From Limnohabitans sp. Rim47 (lineage in GTDB: Bacteria; Pseudomonadota; Gammaproteobacteria; Burkholderiales; Burkholderiaceae_C), in the NCBI RefSeq assembly GCF_001517545.1, contig NZ_FBYA01000004.1:1-64000 (forward strand): a stretch of 64,000 bases of DNA. Reading direction: 5' to 3'. Numbering within the stretch: position 1 is the first letter of the stretch; each line of letters starts with the position of its first letter. A program made the translations under genes and the position numbers. Positions 42,315 through 51,788 of the stretch are shown here, piece by piece. The notes under the pieces were generated by a model. That model saw only the letters and a program-made list of their open reading frames with translations. It did no database searches and was not told the DNA's origin.

Positions 42315-43661
42315 ATGGCTTACAAGAAGAAATACGCCGTGATGGCGTTGTTGGGTGTTTGTGCTGCATCGGGTGTGGCTTGGTGGGCTCAAAACAAATC
42401 GGCACCGTCGGGCGATGCGGCAAAGCCTGCCGTTTCGGCGGCTCCTGGTGCCGGGCCTGCCAAACCCACCGCTGTCGAGGTGGCCAAGGTGGACACCATG
42501 ACCTTGGTGGACGAAACCCAGGCCGTGGGCAGCTTGCGGTCTCGCCAGGGTGTGATGTTGCGTCCGGAGGTGGGTGGGCGCGTCAAGCAAATTTTCTTCG
42601 CTGACGGCCAACGCGTGCGCAAAGGGCAGGTGATGGTGCAGTTTGAAGACCAGCTCCAGCAAGCACAGTTGTCACAGGCCAAGGCTGAGCTGTCGATTGC
42701 CGAAGCCAATCACAAGCGCAACCAGGAATTGGTGACGCAAAACTTCATCAGCAAGCGTTCGCTCGACGAAAGTGGCGCGGCACTCGAGGTTGCGCGCGCC
42801 AAGCTGGCGCTGGCCGATGCTACTTTGCAGCGTTTGAAGGTGCTGGCCCCATTTGATGGCATCACCGGCCTCAAGCAGGTCAACGTGGGCGACTACCTGA
42901 AAGACGGTACGGACATGGTCAACGTCGAGGACATGGATGCGGTCTTGCTCGATTTCCGTTTGCCAGAGCGCTTTCAGGCCAAGATTCGCGCCGGACAAAA
43001 AGCACAGCTGACCGTTGACGCCTTGCCCGGCCGCCCTTTCAGCGCCGTCGTGCAGGCGGTGGACCCCTTGATCGAGGCCAATGGCCGCTCGGTGGGGGTG
43101 CGTGGTTGTATTGACAACCGCCAGCAACAACTGCGTCCGGGCATGTTTGCCCGTGTGAACGCGGTATTTGGCTCGCGTGAAAACGCGATGGTGATTCCTG
43201 AAGAAGCGATCATCCCTCAGGGGGGACGCACTTTTGTGGTCAAAGTGGTGGCGGGCGAAAAGCCCGACACTCTGGTTTCCGAGCGCGTGCCCGTCAAAGT
43301 TGGTTTGCGTCAACCGGGTAAGGTCGAAATTTTGGAAGGTCTGGCTGCGGGTGACACTGTGGTCACCGCAGGCCACCAGCGCTTGCAAAAAGACGGCACA
43401 ACGGTTCGCGTGGTTGATCTGTCTCAGCCCGGTGCTGGCAAGCCTGCCGGTGGTCCTGCCCAGGCAGGTGCCCCTGCTGTAGGCGCTTCTGCTGCGCCAG
43501 GTGGCTCGGCCCCGGCCGGTGCTGCGCCTCAAGGCCTCAAGAGCCCCGCAGCAACTGCACCCGCTGCACCCGCTGCAATGGCCAAGCCTGGAGCGGCGGC
43601 CAAAAACGTGGCCTTGACAGGTCCCAACCCTTGCCTGAGGGGTGGCGATGCAGCTCGCTGA
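42315..43661 (+). CDS. RND efflux periplasmic adaptor (membrane fusion protein)
   Basis: 448 residues. N-terminal membrane anchor (YAVMALLGVCAASGVAWW); lipoyl/barrel-sandwich half-motif LRPEVGGRVKQIFFADGQRV, helical hairpin QLSQAKAELSIAEANHKRNQ, second half LKVLAPFDGITGLKQVNVGD, and beta-barrel. Links the inner-membrane RND pump to an outer-membrane channel. The C-terminus is an unusual Ala/Pro/Gly-rich tail of about 80 residues (GAGKPAGGPAQAGAPAVGAS...). Overlaps the RND gene by 14 bp; no outer-membrane factor or regulator is adjacent. Confidence 0.93.
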   Translation: MAYKKKYAVMALLGVCAASGVAWWAQNKSAPSGDAAKPAVSAAPGAGPAKPTAVEVAKVDTMTLVDETQAVGSLRSRQGVMLRPEVGGRVKQIFFADGQRVRKGQVMVQFEDQLQQAQLSQAKAELSIAEANHKRNQELVTQNFISKRSLDESGAALEVARAKLALADATLQRLKVLAPFDGITGLKQVNVGDYLKDGTDMVNVEDMDAVLLDFRLPERFQAKIRAGQKAQLTVDALPGRPFSAVVQAVDPLIEANGRSVGVRGCIDNRQQQLRPGMFARVNAVFGSRENAMVIPEEAIIPQGGRTFVVKVVAGEKPDTLVSERVPVKVGLRQPGKVEILEGLAAGDTVVTAGHQRLQKDGTTVRVVDLSQPGAGKPAGGPAQAGAPAVGASAAPGGSAPAGAAPQGLKSPAATAPAAPAAMAKPGAAAKNVALTGPNPCLRGGDAAR

Positions 43662-46600
43662 AACTTCTATCCGGCGGCCTGTTCTGGCCGTCGTGATGTC
43701 CTTGTTGATTTTGCTCATTGGTGCGGTCAGCTTCAAAAGTCTGTCACTGCGCGAATACCCCAAAATCGACGAACCCACGGTCACCGTGACCACCCGCTAT
43801 GTGGGCGCTTCGGCCGAGGTGATCGAGTCTCAGGTGACCAAGCCGCTGGAAGATTCGATTGCGGGCATTGACGCGGTGGACGTCATCACCTCCATCAGCC
43901 GTGCCGAGCAGTCGCAGATCACGGTGCGCTTTCGCCTCGAAAAAGACGCCGACACGGCGGCGGCTGAAGTGCGTGACCGTACCTCTCGTGTGCGTAACCG
44001 TTTGCCGCAAGCCATCGAAGAGCCGGTGATTGCCAAAGTCGAGGCCGATGCGTTTCCGGTGATCTGGCTGGCTTTTTCGAGCGACACGCTGAATGCTTTG
44101 CAAATCAACGATCTGGTCAACCGCATCGTCAAACCCCGTTTGCAAACCGTCACCGGCGTGGCCGATGTGCGCATTTTCGGTGAGCGCAAATACGCGATGC
44201 TGGTGTCGCTGGACCATGCCCGGCTGTCGTCTTTCAAACTGACGCCGCAAGATGTCGAAGATGCCATTCGGCGCAGCAACCTGGAGTTGCCTGCTGGCCG
44301 AATCGAGTCCAGCAACCGCGAGTTCAGTGTGTCGTCGCAAACTGACCTGGCACGTCCTGGGCAGTTTGGCGACATCGTGATCCGCAGCGTCAATGGTTTT
44401 CCGGTCAAGCTGCGTGATGTCGCTCAGATCAAGGAAGACGCAGCCAACGACCGGAGTGTGGTGCGGCTGAACGGTCAACCGGCCATTTCTGCCGGCGTGA
44501 TCCGACAGGCAACCGCCAACCCGCTGGAATTGTCAAAGGGCGTGCGCGAGATGATTCCGCGTTTGAAGGCCGACTTGCCTGGTGACATGTCGATCGATGT
44601 GGCCAACGACAACTCGGTGTTCATTGACCGCTCGGTCAAGAACGTGTTCCAGACCATTGTGGAAGCGGTGGTTTTGGTGGCTTTGGTGATTTTTGTTTTC
44701 TTACGCACCCTTCGCGCGTCGATCATCCCGATCATCACCATCCCGGTCAGCTTGATTGGCGCTTTCGCCATGATGGCCTTGGCCGGTTTCACGATCAACA
44801 CACTGACTTTGCTGGCGCTGGTGCTGGCCATTGGCCTGGTGGTGGACGATGCCATCGTGGTGCTGGAGAACATTTTCCGGCACATTGAAGAGGGGCTAGA
44901 TCCATTTTCTGCGGCCATCAAAGGGGTGCGTGAAATCAGCTTTGCGGTCGTGGCCATGACCCTGACGTTAGCGGCAGTGTTTGCGCCCTTGGCTTTCACG
45001 CCTGGGCGCACCGGCAAGCTGTTTGGCGAGTTTGCGCTGGCGCTGGCCGGGGCTGTGATTGTCTCGGGCTTTGTGGCATTGACCTTGGCCCCTATGCTCA
45101 GCTCCAAATTGCTGCGCCACAACCCCAATCCCAGCTGGTTTGACCGGAATATGGAGCGATGGCTCACGGCGCTCTCGAGCGGCTATGAAAATCTGCTGCG
45201 TCTGATTTTGACCCGCGCCCGCTGGGTGGTGGTGTTGGTCATGGTCAGCTCGGGCGTGGGCATTGCCCTGATTTACCCGACCATGAAGCAGGAACTCGCG
45301 CCGCTGGAAGACCGGGGCACGATTTTGGCCACCATCAACGCGCCAGACGGTTCCACCTTGCAGTACACCGATCGCTACGCCCGTTCGCTGGAAAAGTTCG
45401 GCCAAGCCTACCCGGAGTTTGACCGCATTTTTGCCAATATGGGCAACCCCACGGTGGGCCAAGGCACGGTGGTTTACCGCGCGGTGGACTGGGACGTGCG
45501 CAAGCGCACGACGCTGGAGATTGCCCGTGAAATGGGGGCCAAGTTCAACAGCTTGCCAGGGGTCAATGCTTTTCCGATCACGCCGCCATCTTTGGGCCAA
45601 GGTTTCCGTGAGCGGCCTTTGAACTTCGTGATTCAAACCTCTGACAGTTACCAAAACTTGAACTTGCTGACCCGTCAGATGATGGACGAGGTTGCCAAGA
45701 ACCCAGGTATTTTGTCGCCTGATGTCGATTTGCGATTGAACAAACCCGAGTTGCGGGTTGAGGTGGACCGCGTCAAAGCAGCTGAGTTGGGCGTGAGCAT
45801 CGAGGTGGTTGCTAAAACCATTGAGACCATGTTGGGTGGGCGGGTGGTGACGCGTTACAAGCGCGATGCCGAGCAATATGACGTGATCGTGCAAACCCTG
45901 CCGTCGGCCCGCAACACGCCGGACGACATTGACGTGATTCAGGTGCGTGGCCGCAACGACACCATGATTCCTTTGTCGAGTTTGGTGAAGGTGCGTGAAA
46001 GCGTGTCGCCGCGCGAGTTGAACCACTTCGGTCAGCGCCGCTCGGTGTCCATCACAGCCAATTTGGCCCCAGACTACTCGCTGGGTGAAGCCCTGAAGTT
46101 CATGGACGAAACCGCAGCCAAGGTTTTGAAGCCAGGCTACACCACCGAGCTGAACGGCACTTCGCGTGAATTCAAAAATTCACAAGGCGCTTTGGTGATC
46201 GTTTTTGTGCTGGCGCTGTTTTTCATCTTTTTGGTGTTGGCGGCGCAGTTCGAAAGCTTCATCGACCCGTTTGTGATCATGTTGTCGGTGCCGCTGTCGA
46301 TGATTGGTGCACTGTTGGCGCTCAAGTTCACGGGTGGCTCGCTCAACGTGTACTCCCAAATCGGCCTGATCACGCTGGTGGGCTTGATCACCAAGCACGG
46401 CATTTTGATTGTGGAGTTCACCAACCAGTTGCGCGAGCAGGGCTTGGCCATGCAAGAAGCCCTGATCAAGGCTTCTGCCCAGCGCTTGCGCCCGATCTTG
46501 ATGACGACCGGGGCCATGGTGCTGGGGGCGGTGCCGTTGGCGCTGGCCACTGGCGCAGGGGCTGAAAGCCGCACGCAAATCGGTTGGGTGATTGTGGGGG

Positions 46601-46740
46601 GCATGAGCTTGGGCACATTGCTGGCCATCTTTGTGGTGCCCACCATGTATTCGCTGTTGGCGCGCAAGGCGGTGCCGGGGCCGAACAAAGCGGTTGCCCT
46701 CGACGAACCGGTGGCCAACGGCCATTCGGCCTCGCATTGA
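43648..46740 (+). CDS. RND family multidrug efflux pump, inner-membrane subunit
   Basis: 1030 residues from ATG 43648 (MQLAETSIRRPVLAVVMSLL). AcrB/MdtB-type proton-driven pump with 12 transmembrane helices, two large periplasmic loops, and the charged relay in TM4 AIGLVVDDAIVVLENIFRHIEEG. LVVLAAQFESFIDPFVIML and the GLITKHGILIVEF motif lie in TM10-11. Coupled to the adaptor upstream; a terminator follows. Substrate is not deducible. Confidence 0.94.
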   Translation: MQLAETSIRRPVLAVVMSLLILLIGAVSFKSLSLREYPKIDEPTVTVTTRYVGASAEVIESQVTKPLEDSIAGIDAVDVITSISRAEQSQITVRFRLEKDADTAAAEVRDRTSRVRNRLPQAIEEPVIAKVEADAFPVIWLAFSSDTLNALQINDLVNRIVKPRLQTVTGVADVRIFGERKYAMLVSLDHARLSSFKLTPQDVEDAIRRSNLELPAGRIESSNREFSVSSQTDLARPGQFGDIVIRSVNGFPVKLRDVAQIKEDAANDRSVVRLNGQPAISAGVIRQATANPLELSKGVREMIPRLKADLPGDMSIDVANDNSVFIDRSVKNVFQTIVEAVVLVALVIFVFLRTLRASIIPIITIPVSLIGAFAMMALAGFTINTLTLLALVLAIGLVVDDAIVVLENIFRHIEEGLDPFSAAIKGVREISFAVVAMTLTLAAVFAPLAFTPGRTGKLFGEFALALAGAVIVSGFVALTLAPMLSSKLLRHNPNPSWFDRNMERWLTALSSGYENLLRLILTRARWVVVLVMVSSGVGIALIYPTMKQELAPLEDRGTILATINAPDGSTLQYTDRYARSLEKFGQAYPEFDRIFANMGNPTVGQGTVVYRAVDWDVRKRTTLEIAREMGAKFNSLPGVNAFPITPPSLGQGFRERPLNFVIQTSDSYQNLNLLTRQMMDEVAKNPGILSPDVDLRLNKPELRVEVDRVKAAELGVSIEVVAKTIETMLGGRVVTRYKRDAEQYDVIVQTLPSARNTPDDIDVIQVRGRNDTMIPLSSLVKVRESVSPRELNHFGQRRSVSITANLAPDYSLGEALKFMDETAAKVLKPGYTTELNGTSREFKNSQGALVIVFVLALFFIFLVLAAQFESFIDPFVIMLSVPLSMIGALLALKFTGGSLNVYSQIGLITLVGLITKHGILIVEFTNQLREQGLAMQEALIKASAQRLRPILMTTGAMVLGAVPLALATGAGAESRTQIGWVIVGGMSLGTLLAIFVVPTMYSLLARKAVPGPNKAVALDEPVANGHSASH

Positions 46741-46760
46741 TTGTTCGGGCTTGACCTTTC

Positions 46761-46786
46761 AAAAGGGCTGCATGTGCAGCCTTTTT
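46761..46786 (+). terminator. Rho-independent terminator after the RND gene
   Basis: GGCTGCA, loop TG, TGCAGCC followed by TTTTTG, 25 bp after the stop of the RND pump gene. Confidence 0.85.
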
Positions 46787-46884
46787 GTTTTTTGGGGAGA
46801 AGTGGCCGGCTTTATGACAGCGGATGTTGAATGACCGATGGTGCGTGGTTGATCTCGGGCCCTATGTCGGGCCTTGCCTCGGAC

Positions 46885-46944
46885 GTTGTGTGGGAGGTTG
46901 TGTGGGAGGTTGTGTGCGAGGTTGTGTGCGAGGTTGTGTCGGGG
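46885..46944. repeat. 12-bp minisatellite (five tandem units)
   Basis: Units GTTGTGTGGGAG (twice), GTTGTGTGCGAG (twice) and GTTGTGTCGGGG lie head-to-tail between the RND terminator and the moeA stop (46951). All units keep a 12-bp period, so the stretch stays open in frame on the plus strand, but no gene is supported. Such tandem arrays often vary in copy number between strains. Confidence 0.85.
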
Positions 46945-46950
46945 CCGTCC

Positions 46951-48291
46951 TTAAAGGTGCCCATCAAACATCATCACCTCCACTTCGTCGCCCACAGCCA
47001 CATGGCCTTGCGTGTGGCCCAGCACGATCAGACCATTGGCCTGCACCATTGAGCTGAGCACGCCCGAGCCCTGGTTGCCGGTGATGCTGACTTGAAGCTC
47101 GCCCGCCGCGTTGGTGCTGACGATGCCGCGCTGGTACTCGGTGCGGCCTGGTTTTTTGCGCAAGGCCTCTGTGCTTTTGGCCTTGAGCAAAGGCAACGGC
47201 TGGGTTTGCCAGCCCATGAGTTGTTGCAGGGCAGGGCGCACAAAGGCGGCAAAGGTCACCATCACCGCGACTGGGTTACCAGGCAATCCAAACAGAGCAG
47301 CGGCGCGTTCACCGCGTTGGATGCGGCCTACGGCCATGGGGCGGCCCGGTCGCATAGCGATGCGCCAAAAGGCCACATCGCCGAGCTTTTTCATCATGGC
47401 TTTGGTGTGATCGGCCTCACCCACGCTCACGCCGCCGCTGGTGATGATGGCGTCGGCTTGGTCGGCAGCGTCGCGAAAGGCTTGCTCTAGGGCCGCCGGT
47501 TCGTCGCGCACCACGCCCATGTCGATCAGCTCGCAGCCCAGCGCCTGCACCATGCCGGCCACGGTGTAGCGGTTGCTGTCGTACACAGCACCTTCTCGTG
47601 GCGCTTCGCCCAGGCTCAAAATTTCGTCACCCGTAGAAAAGTAAGCCACCTTGGGCCTGCGCCAGACCGATACCGTGGGCAAGCCCAGACTGGCCAGCAG
47701 GCCGCAGGCAGCCGGAGTCAATCGGGTGCCTGCGCGCAGGGCGGGCAGGCCCGCCATCAGGTCTTCGCCTGCCAAGCGGCGGTTGTCGCCCGTTTGCAGC
47801 AGGCCGGGCGGAATGTGCACGGTGTCGCCCTTGTCGCCTTTGGGGTCCGCGATTTTTACCAGTTCTTGCGGCGCCACCGTGTCCAGGCCTGCAGGCATGA
47901 TGGCGCCGGTCATGATGCGCACGCATTCACCCGCTTGCACCGTGCCTTGCCAGGCCGCACCCGCGAAGGCCGTGCCCACCACTTTCAGTGGGGTGGGCTG
48001 GTTCGTCAGCAGTTCCGCGCCCCGGAAGGCGTACCCGTCCATGGCCGAGTTGTCGTGAGGCGGCACGCTGATGGGCGAGACCACATCCTGCGCCAGGATG
48101 CGGCCATGCGCCTGCATCAGGGGCACGCGGTCTTGCTCGCGCACGGGTTGCACCAGTTGGGCCAAAAAATCGTTCACATGGCGGGCCGACAGGGCTTGCG
48201 GGTCGTAGCCTTGCAGGCGCTCGGCGATCTCACTCAGCGACAAGGCGGGTGACATGGCGTTGAACAAGTTCGGGGTCGGTGGCGTGGTCAT
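46951..48291 (-). CDS. moeA: Molybdopterin molybdotransferase MoeA
   Basis: 446 residues from ATG 48291 (the frame extends upstream without a plausible start). Inserts molybdate into adenylylated molybdopterin. Motifs: PHDNSAMDGYAF, RIMTGAIMPAGLDTVAPQE, PKVAYFSTGDEI, ITSGGVSVGEADH and GLPGNPVAVMVTF. Third gene of the moaA-mobA-moeA set. Its 3' end abuts the 12-bp minisatellite. Confidence 0.95.
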   Translation of the reverse strand: MTTPPTPNLFNAMSPALSLSEIAERLQGYDPQALSARHVNDFLAQLVQPVREQDRVPLMQAHGRILAQDVVSPISVPPHDNSAMDGYAFRGAELLTNQPTPLKVVGTAFAGAAWQGTVQAGECVRIMTGAIMPAGLDTVAPQELVKIADPKGDKGDTVHIPPGLLQTGDNRRLAGEDLMAGLPALRAGTRLTPAACGLLASLGLPTVSVWRRPKVAYFSTGDEILSLGEAPREGAVYDSNRYTVAGMVQALGCELIDMGVVRDEPAALEQAFRDAADQADAIITSGGVSVGEADHTKAMMKKLGDVAFWRIAMRPGRPMAVGRIQRGERAAALFGLPGNPVAVMVTFAAFVRPALQQLMGWQTQPLPLLKAKSTEALRKKPGRTEYQRGIVSTNAAGELQVSITGNQGSGVLSSMVQANGLIVLGHTQGHVAVGDEVEVMMFDGHL

Positions 48292-48325
48292 GGTCTGCGC
48301 GGGCACTGCAAAAGAGGCGGGGTGG

Positions 48326-48949
48326 TCAAAGAGATTCGAGTTGCTGCAGTTCGGCCAGCGTGTTGGCGTTGGCAAAGGCCTGGGTGCTGTCGTTTGGCAA
48401 ATCAAAGGGCACGATGGCGCAGCGGTGCTGGCCAGTCCAGGCATCGATCTTGCGGCCACCGCCTTGGGTGAACTTGACCAGACTTTCAAGCAGTTCTGTT
48501 TTGAGCAGACAAAATACCGGCTGTGGGCGCACCGTGCCATCGGCCTCGGTCGCGGCGGCCATGGCGATGTCGGCGTCTTGTGCGTTCATGGCCGTGTAAA
48601 GGCGCTCGACCAGATCCAGTGGAAACAAGGGCGTGTCGCAGGGCACAGTCAGCAAGAGCGGTGTTTCGCAGCGTTCCAAACCCGTTTGAAAGCCCGCCAG
48701 CGGACCGGCAAAACCATCGATGCTGTCGGGCCAGACTGGCACGCCCAGCGATTCGTAGGCGGCGAGGTTGCGGTTGGCATTGATGAGCACTTCTTGCAGC
48801 GGCAGGCTTTGCAGTTGCAGCCGCATCAGGGTTTGCAAGGCCAGCGGCAGGCCGTGGAAGTTTTGCAGGCCTTTGTCAGTGCCGCCCATGCGCGAGCCGC
48901 GCCCGCCCGCGAGAATCAGGCCGGTGATGCCTGGGTTGTTGTCATTCAT
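48326..48949 (-). CDS. mobA: Molybdenum cofactor guanylyltransferase MobA
   Basis: 207 residues from ATG 48949, 5 bp after the moaA stop. Nucleotidyltransferase motif LILAGGRGSRMGGTDKGL at the N-terminus, then DGFAGPLAGFQTGL. Converts Mo-molybdopterin to the guanine dinucleotide form used by DMSO reductase-type enzymes. moeA begins 34 bp downstream. Confidence 0.94.
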   Translation of the reverse strand: MNDNNPGITGLILAGGRGSRMGGTDKGLQNFHGLPLALQTLMRLQLQSLPLQEVLINANRNLAAYESLGVPVWPDSIDGFAGPLAGFQTGLERCETPLLLTVPCDTPLFPLDLVERLYTAMNAQDADIAMAAATEADGTVRPQPVFCLLKTELLESLVKFTQGGGRKIDAWTGQHRCAIVPFDLPNDSTQAFANANTLAELQQLESL

Positions 48950-48954
48950 GGCGC

Positions 48955-50097
48955 TTAGCCTCCGATGTAGCTCATTTCCACCCGGCGGCCGGGACCGCTG
49001 GCGGTGTCCGGCCCGCGCAGGCTGCGCAGCACCGAATATTGGTCGGTGCGCCCGCGCCAGATGGCGTCCACCGTGGCGGCCAGCGCCGTGTCGCTCTGCG
49101 CTGGGTCGCGCAGCAAGTGGCGCAGGTCGTAGCCCTGGCTGGCAAACAGGCACAAATACAAGCGGCCTTCGGTTGACAAACGGGCGCGGTTGCAGTCGCC
49201 ACAAAACGCTTGCGTCACGCTGCTGATGACGCCAACCTCGCCCAGAGCCGGGTCGTATTGGCCTTGCGCGTTGGCATAACCCCAGCGCTCGGCGGTCTCG
49301 CCCGGGGCTGCGGGGTCCAGTGGCACCAAGGGCAGCTCGGTTTGCAGCAGTCGGATCACCTCGGCGCTGGGCAGCACTTCGTCCATGCACCAGCCATTCG
49401 TCGCGCCCACGTCCATGTATTCGATGAAGCGCAGCACAATGCCCGCGCCCCTGAAGTGACGCGCCATGGGCAAAATTTCGTGCTCGTTGGTGCCCCGTTT
49501 CACAACCATGTTGACCTTGATCGGCCCCAGACCCGCAGCTTGGGCCGCGTCGATGCCGGCCAGCACGTCGGCAACCGGAAAGTCCACATCGTTCATTTGG
49601 CGGAAAACCGCGTCATCCAGCCCGTCCAAACTGACCGTCACGCGCTGCAGTCCGGCGTCTTTCAGGCTTTGGGCCTTGCGTGCCAAAAGCGAGCCGTTGG
49701 TGGTCAGCGTCAAATCCAGCGGGTTGCCGTCGGGCGTGCGCAGTGCGGCCAATTGCGCGATCAGAATTTCGATGTTTTTGCGCAGCAGCGGCTCACCGCC
49801 CGTCAGGCGGATTTTGCGCACCCCTCGGCCCACAAACACGGTGGCGATGCGGGTGATTTCCTCAAAGCTCAAAAGGTGGCTGTGCGGCAGATAGGCGTAA
49901 TCCTTGTCAAAGACTTCTTTGGGCATGCAGTAGCTGCACCTGAAGTTGCAGCGGTCGGTCACGCTGATGCGCAAATCGGTCAAGGGGCGGCGCAGGCCGT
50001 CGAGCGGCAGGCTGCTCAGATCTTGCCCCGCGACCAAGACGGGCAAAGGCAAACTGGGGTGGCGCTGGTCAACCAGCGGAATGACGCGTTCAGACAT
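48955..50097 (-). CDS. moaA: GTP 3',8-cyclase MoaA
   Basis: 380 residues from ATG 50097. Radical SAM enzyme that starts molybdenum cofactor synthesis from GTP. The N-terminal cluster is DRCNFRCSYCMPKEVF (CxxxCxxC) and the C-terminal one AFCGDCNRARL...LYLC. The C-terminal GG (YIGG) needed for the MoaC step is present. First gene of moaA-mobA-moeA; preceded by hairpin-rich DNA (50125-50201). Confidence 0.96.
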   Translation of the reverse strand: MSERVIPLVDQRHPSLPLPVLVAGQDLSSLPLDGLRRPLTDLRISVTDRCNFRCSYCMPKEVFDKDYAYLPHSHLLSFEEITRIATVFVGRGVRKIRLTGGEPLLRKNIEILIAQLAALRTPDGNPLDLTLTTNGSLLARKAQSLKDAGLQRVTVSLDGLDDAVFRQMNDVDFPVADVLAGIDAAQAAGLGPIKVNMVVKRGTNEHEILPMARHFRGAGIVLRFIEYMDVGATNGWCMDEVLPSAEVIRLLQTELPLVPLDPAAPGETAERWGYANAQGQYDPALGEVGVISSVTQAFCGDCNRARLSTEGRLYLCLFASQGYDLRHLLRDPAQSDTALAATVDAIWRGRTDQYSVLRSLRGPDTASGPGRRVEMSYIGG

Positions 50098-50124
50098 AGC
50101 CGCTGATTGTGCCCGACTGCCCAC

Positions 50125-50201
50125 CCCCTGCGAGTGCAGGGGTCAAGCCTGGGGTCGCGTCAGCCGCGCCCCGGTTTTTCTCAGGCCCGACTTGATCGGG
50201 C
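50125..50201. repeat. Two hairpins between moaA and the aldehyde dehydrogenase gene
   Basis: CCCCTGC-GAGT-GCAGGGG (50125-50142) and GCCCGA-CTTGA-TCGGGC (50185-50201) are perfect inverted repeats in a 123-bp intergenic region between two minus-strand genes. The second resembles one side of the dispersed-repeat cores known in these genomes. They might end the dehydrogenase transcript, although there is no U-run. Confidence 0.5.
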
Positions 50202-50220
50202 ATTCATGTCTTCTGGGTTT

Positions 50221-51654
50221 TTAACCGTGGGCAATCGCCACGGTTTTGAGGGTGGTAAAGCCCAGCAGTGCCTCCAAGCCTTTTTCGCGGCCGTAGCCCG
50301 ATGATTTGACGCCGCCAAACGGCAGCTCAACCCCACCACCAGCACCGTAGTTGTTGATGAACACTTGGCCGCTGCGCAACCGCTTGGCCATGCGAAATTG
50401 GCGCGCGCCCTCGCGTGTCCAGACACCTGCCACCAGCCCAAACTGTGTGGCGTTGGCCAGTTCGATGGCGTGGTCTTCGTCGGTGAAGGCCATGGCCGAC
50501 AGCACGGGGCCGAACACTTCTTCTTGTGCCAGGCGGTGCATCACCGGCACATCGCGCAGCAAAGTGGGGGCTTGGTAAAAACCGCCAGCGGGCACACCTG
50601 GGGCAATTTGCCCCTGCGCCGCGGTGGCAATGCCATCGGCTTTGGCTTGCGCCAAAAAGCCGGTAACGCGTTCGAGTTGGCTGGCGCGAATCAATGGCCC
50701 CAGATCCAGGTTCATGGCGGCCGAGCCCACTTGCAAGCGTCCAAAGGCCTCGCCCAGGCGTTGCAGCAGGGCTTCATAAATGCCTTGCTGAATCAGCACG
50801 CGCGAGCCCGCGCTGCACGTTTGACCTGCGTTTTGCACGATGGCGTTGACCACCACGGGGATGGCCGCATCCAGGTCGGCGTCTTCAAAGATGATTTGCG
50901 GGCTTTTGCCACCCAGCTCCAGCGTGACCGGGCAATGGCGCTCTGCTGCCACCTGCTGAATCAGCGTGCCCACGCGGGGGCTGCCGGTGAAGCTGATGTG
51001 GTCAATGCCCGGATGGCGTGCCAGCGCATCGCCCACTTCGTGGCCATAGCCGGTGACGATGTTGATGGCCCCGGGCGGAAAACCCACCTCGGCGGCCAGT
51101 TGCGCCACCCGGATCAGGCTCAGGCAGGCGTCTTCGGCGGGTTTGACCACGCAGGCATTGCCCGCAGCCAAAGCCCCGCCCACACTGCGGCCAAAAATCT
51201 GCATCGGGTAGTTCCACGGGATCACATGGCCCGTGACCCCATGCGGCTCGCGCCAGGTCAACACGCTGTAGCCGTTTTGGTAAGGCAAGGTCTCGCCATG
51301 CAGCTTGTCGCACGAGCCAGCATAAAACTCAAAATATCGGGCCAGGGCCACCGCATCGGCGGCGGCCTGCTTGGTTGGTTTGCCGCAGTCGCGTTGTTCC
51401 AAGGCGGCCAGCTCGCTCGCTTGCTCGCTCACTTTTTGCGACAACTTCATCAGCAAACGGCCACGTTCCATGGCGCTCAATTTCCCCCAAGGGCCGTTGA
51501 AAGCGGCGCGGGCTGCTTGCACGGCTTGGTCCATGTCAGCCGCTTGGCTGCGTGGGATGTGCTCGAACACCTGCCCGTCAGACGGGTCGAGCACGTCGAT
51601 GGTTTGGCCTGTTAGGGCGGGGGTAGATTGGTTGGCGATGAAATTGAATTGCAT
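50221..51654 (-). CDS. NAD(P)-dependent aldehyde dehydrogenase
   Basis: 477 residues from ATG 51654. Active-site Glu in VTLELGGKSPQIIFED and catalytic Cys in NAGQTCSAGSRVL, with the cofactor segment GHVIPWNYPMQIF. It oxidises an aldehyde to an acid; sequence type resembles betaine or medium-chain aldehyde dehydrogenases but the substrate is open. Divergent from ppa; no pathway neighbour. Confidence 0.92.
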   Translation of the reverse strand: MQFNFIANQSTPALTGQTIDVLDPSDGQVFEHIPRSQAADMDQAVQAARAAFNGPWGKLSAMERGRLLMKLSQKVSEQASELAALEQRDCGKPTKQAAADAVALARYFEFYAGSCDKLHGETLPYQNGYSVLTWREPHGVTGHVIPWNYPMQIFGRSVGGALAAGNACVVKPAEDACLSLIRVAQLAAEVGFPPGAINIVTGYGHEVGDALARHPGIDHISFTGSPRVGTLIQQVAAERHCPVTLELGGKSPQIIFEDADLDAAIPVVVNAIVQNAGQTCSAGSRVLIQQGIYEALLQRLGEAFGRLQVGSAAMNLDLGPLIRASQLERVTGFLAQAKADGIATAAQGQIAPGVPAGGFYQAPTLLRDVPVMHRLAQEEVFGPVLSAMAFTDEDHAIELANATQFGLVAGVWTREGARQFRMAKRLRSGQVFINNYGAGGGVELPFGGVKSSGYGREKGLEALLGFTTLKTVAIAHG

Positions 51655-51788
51655 GGGACGATTGTCCGCTGGCTGCAAGTCTTGGAAATCACGCACGAGA
51701 CAGGCGCTGACCCGCAAGCCCTGTGAAAGTAAAATCGGGGTTAATCCCTAGGATTACGATTCCCCTTAACTTTTCCAATGAGACACCC

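Noticed and set aside
44968..46026. 352-codon frame opposite the RND pump
   Set aside because: Antisense shadow with His/Gln-rich composition.
46831..47052. 73-codon frame through the minisatellite
   Set aside because: Exists only because a 12-bp repeat keeps frame; no ribosome site, overlaps moeA.
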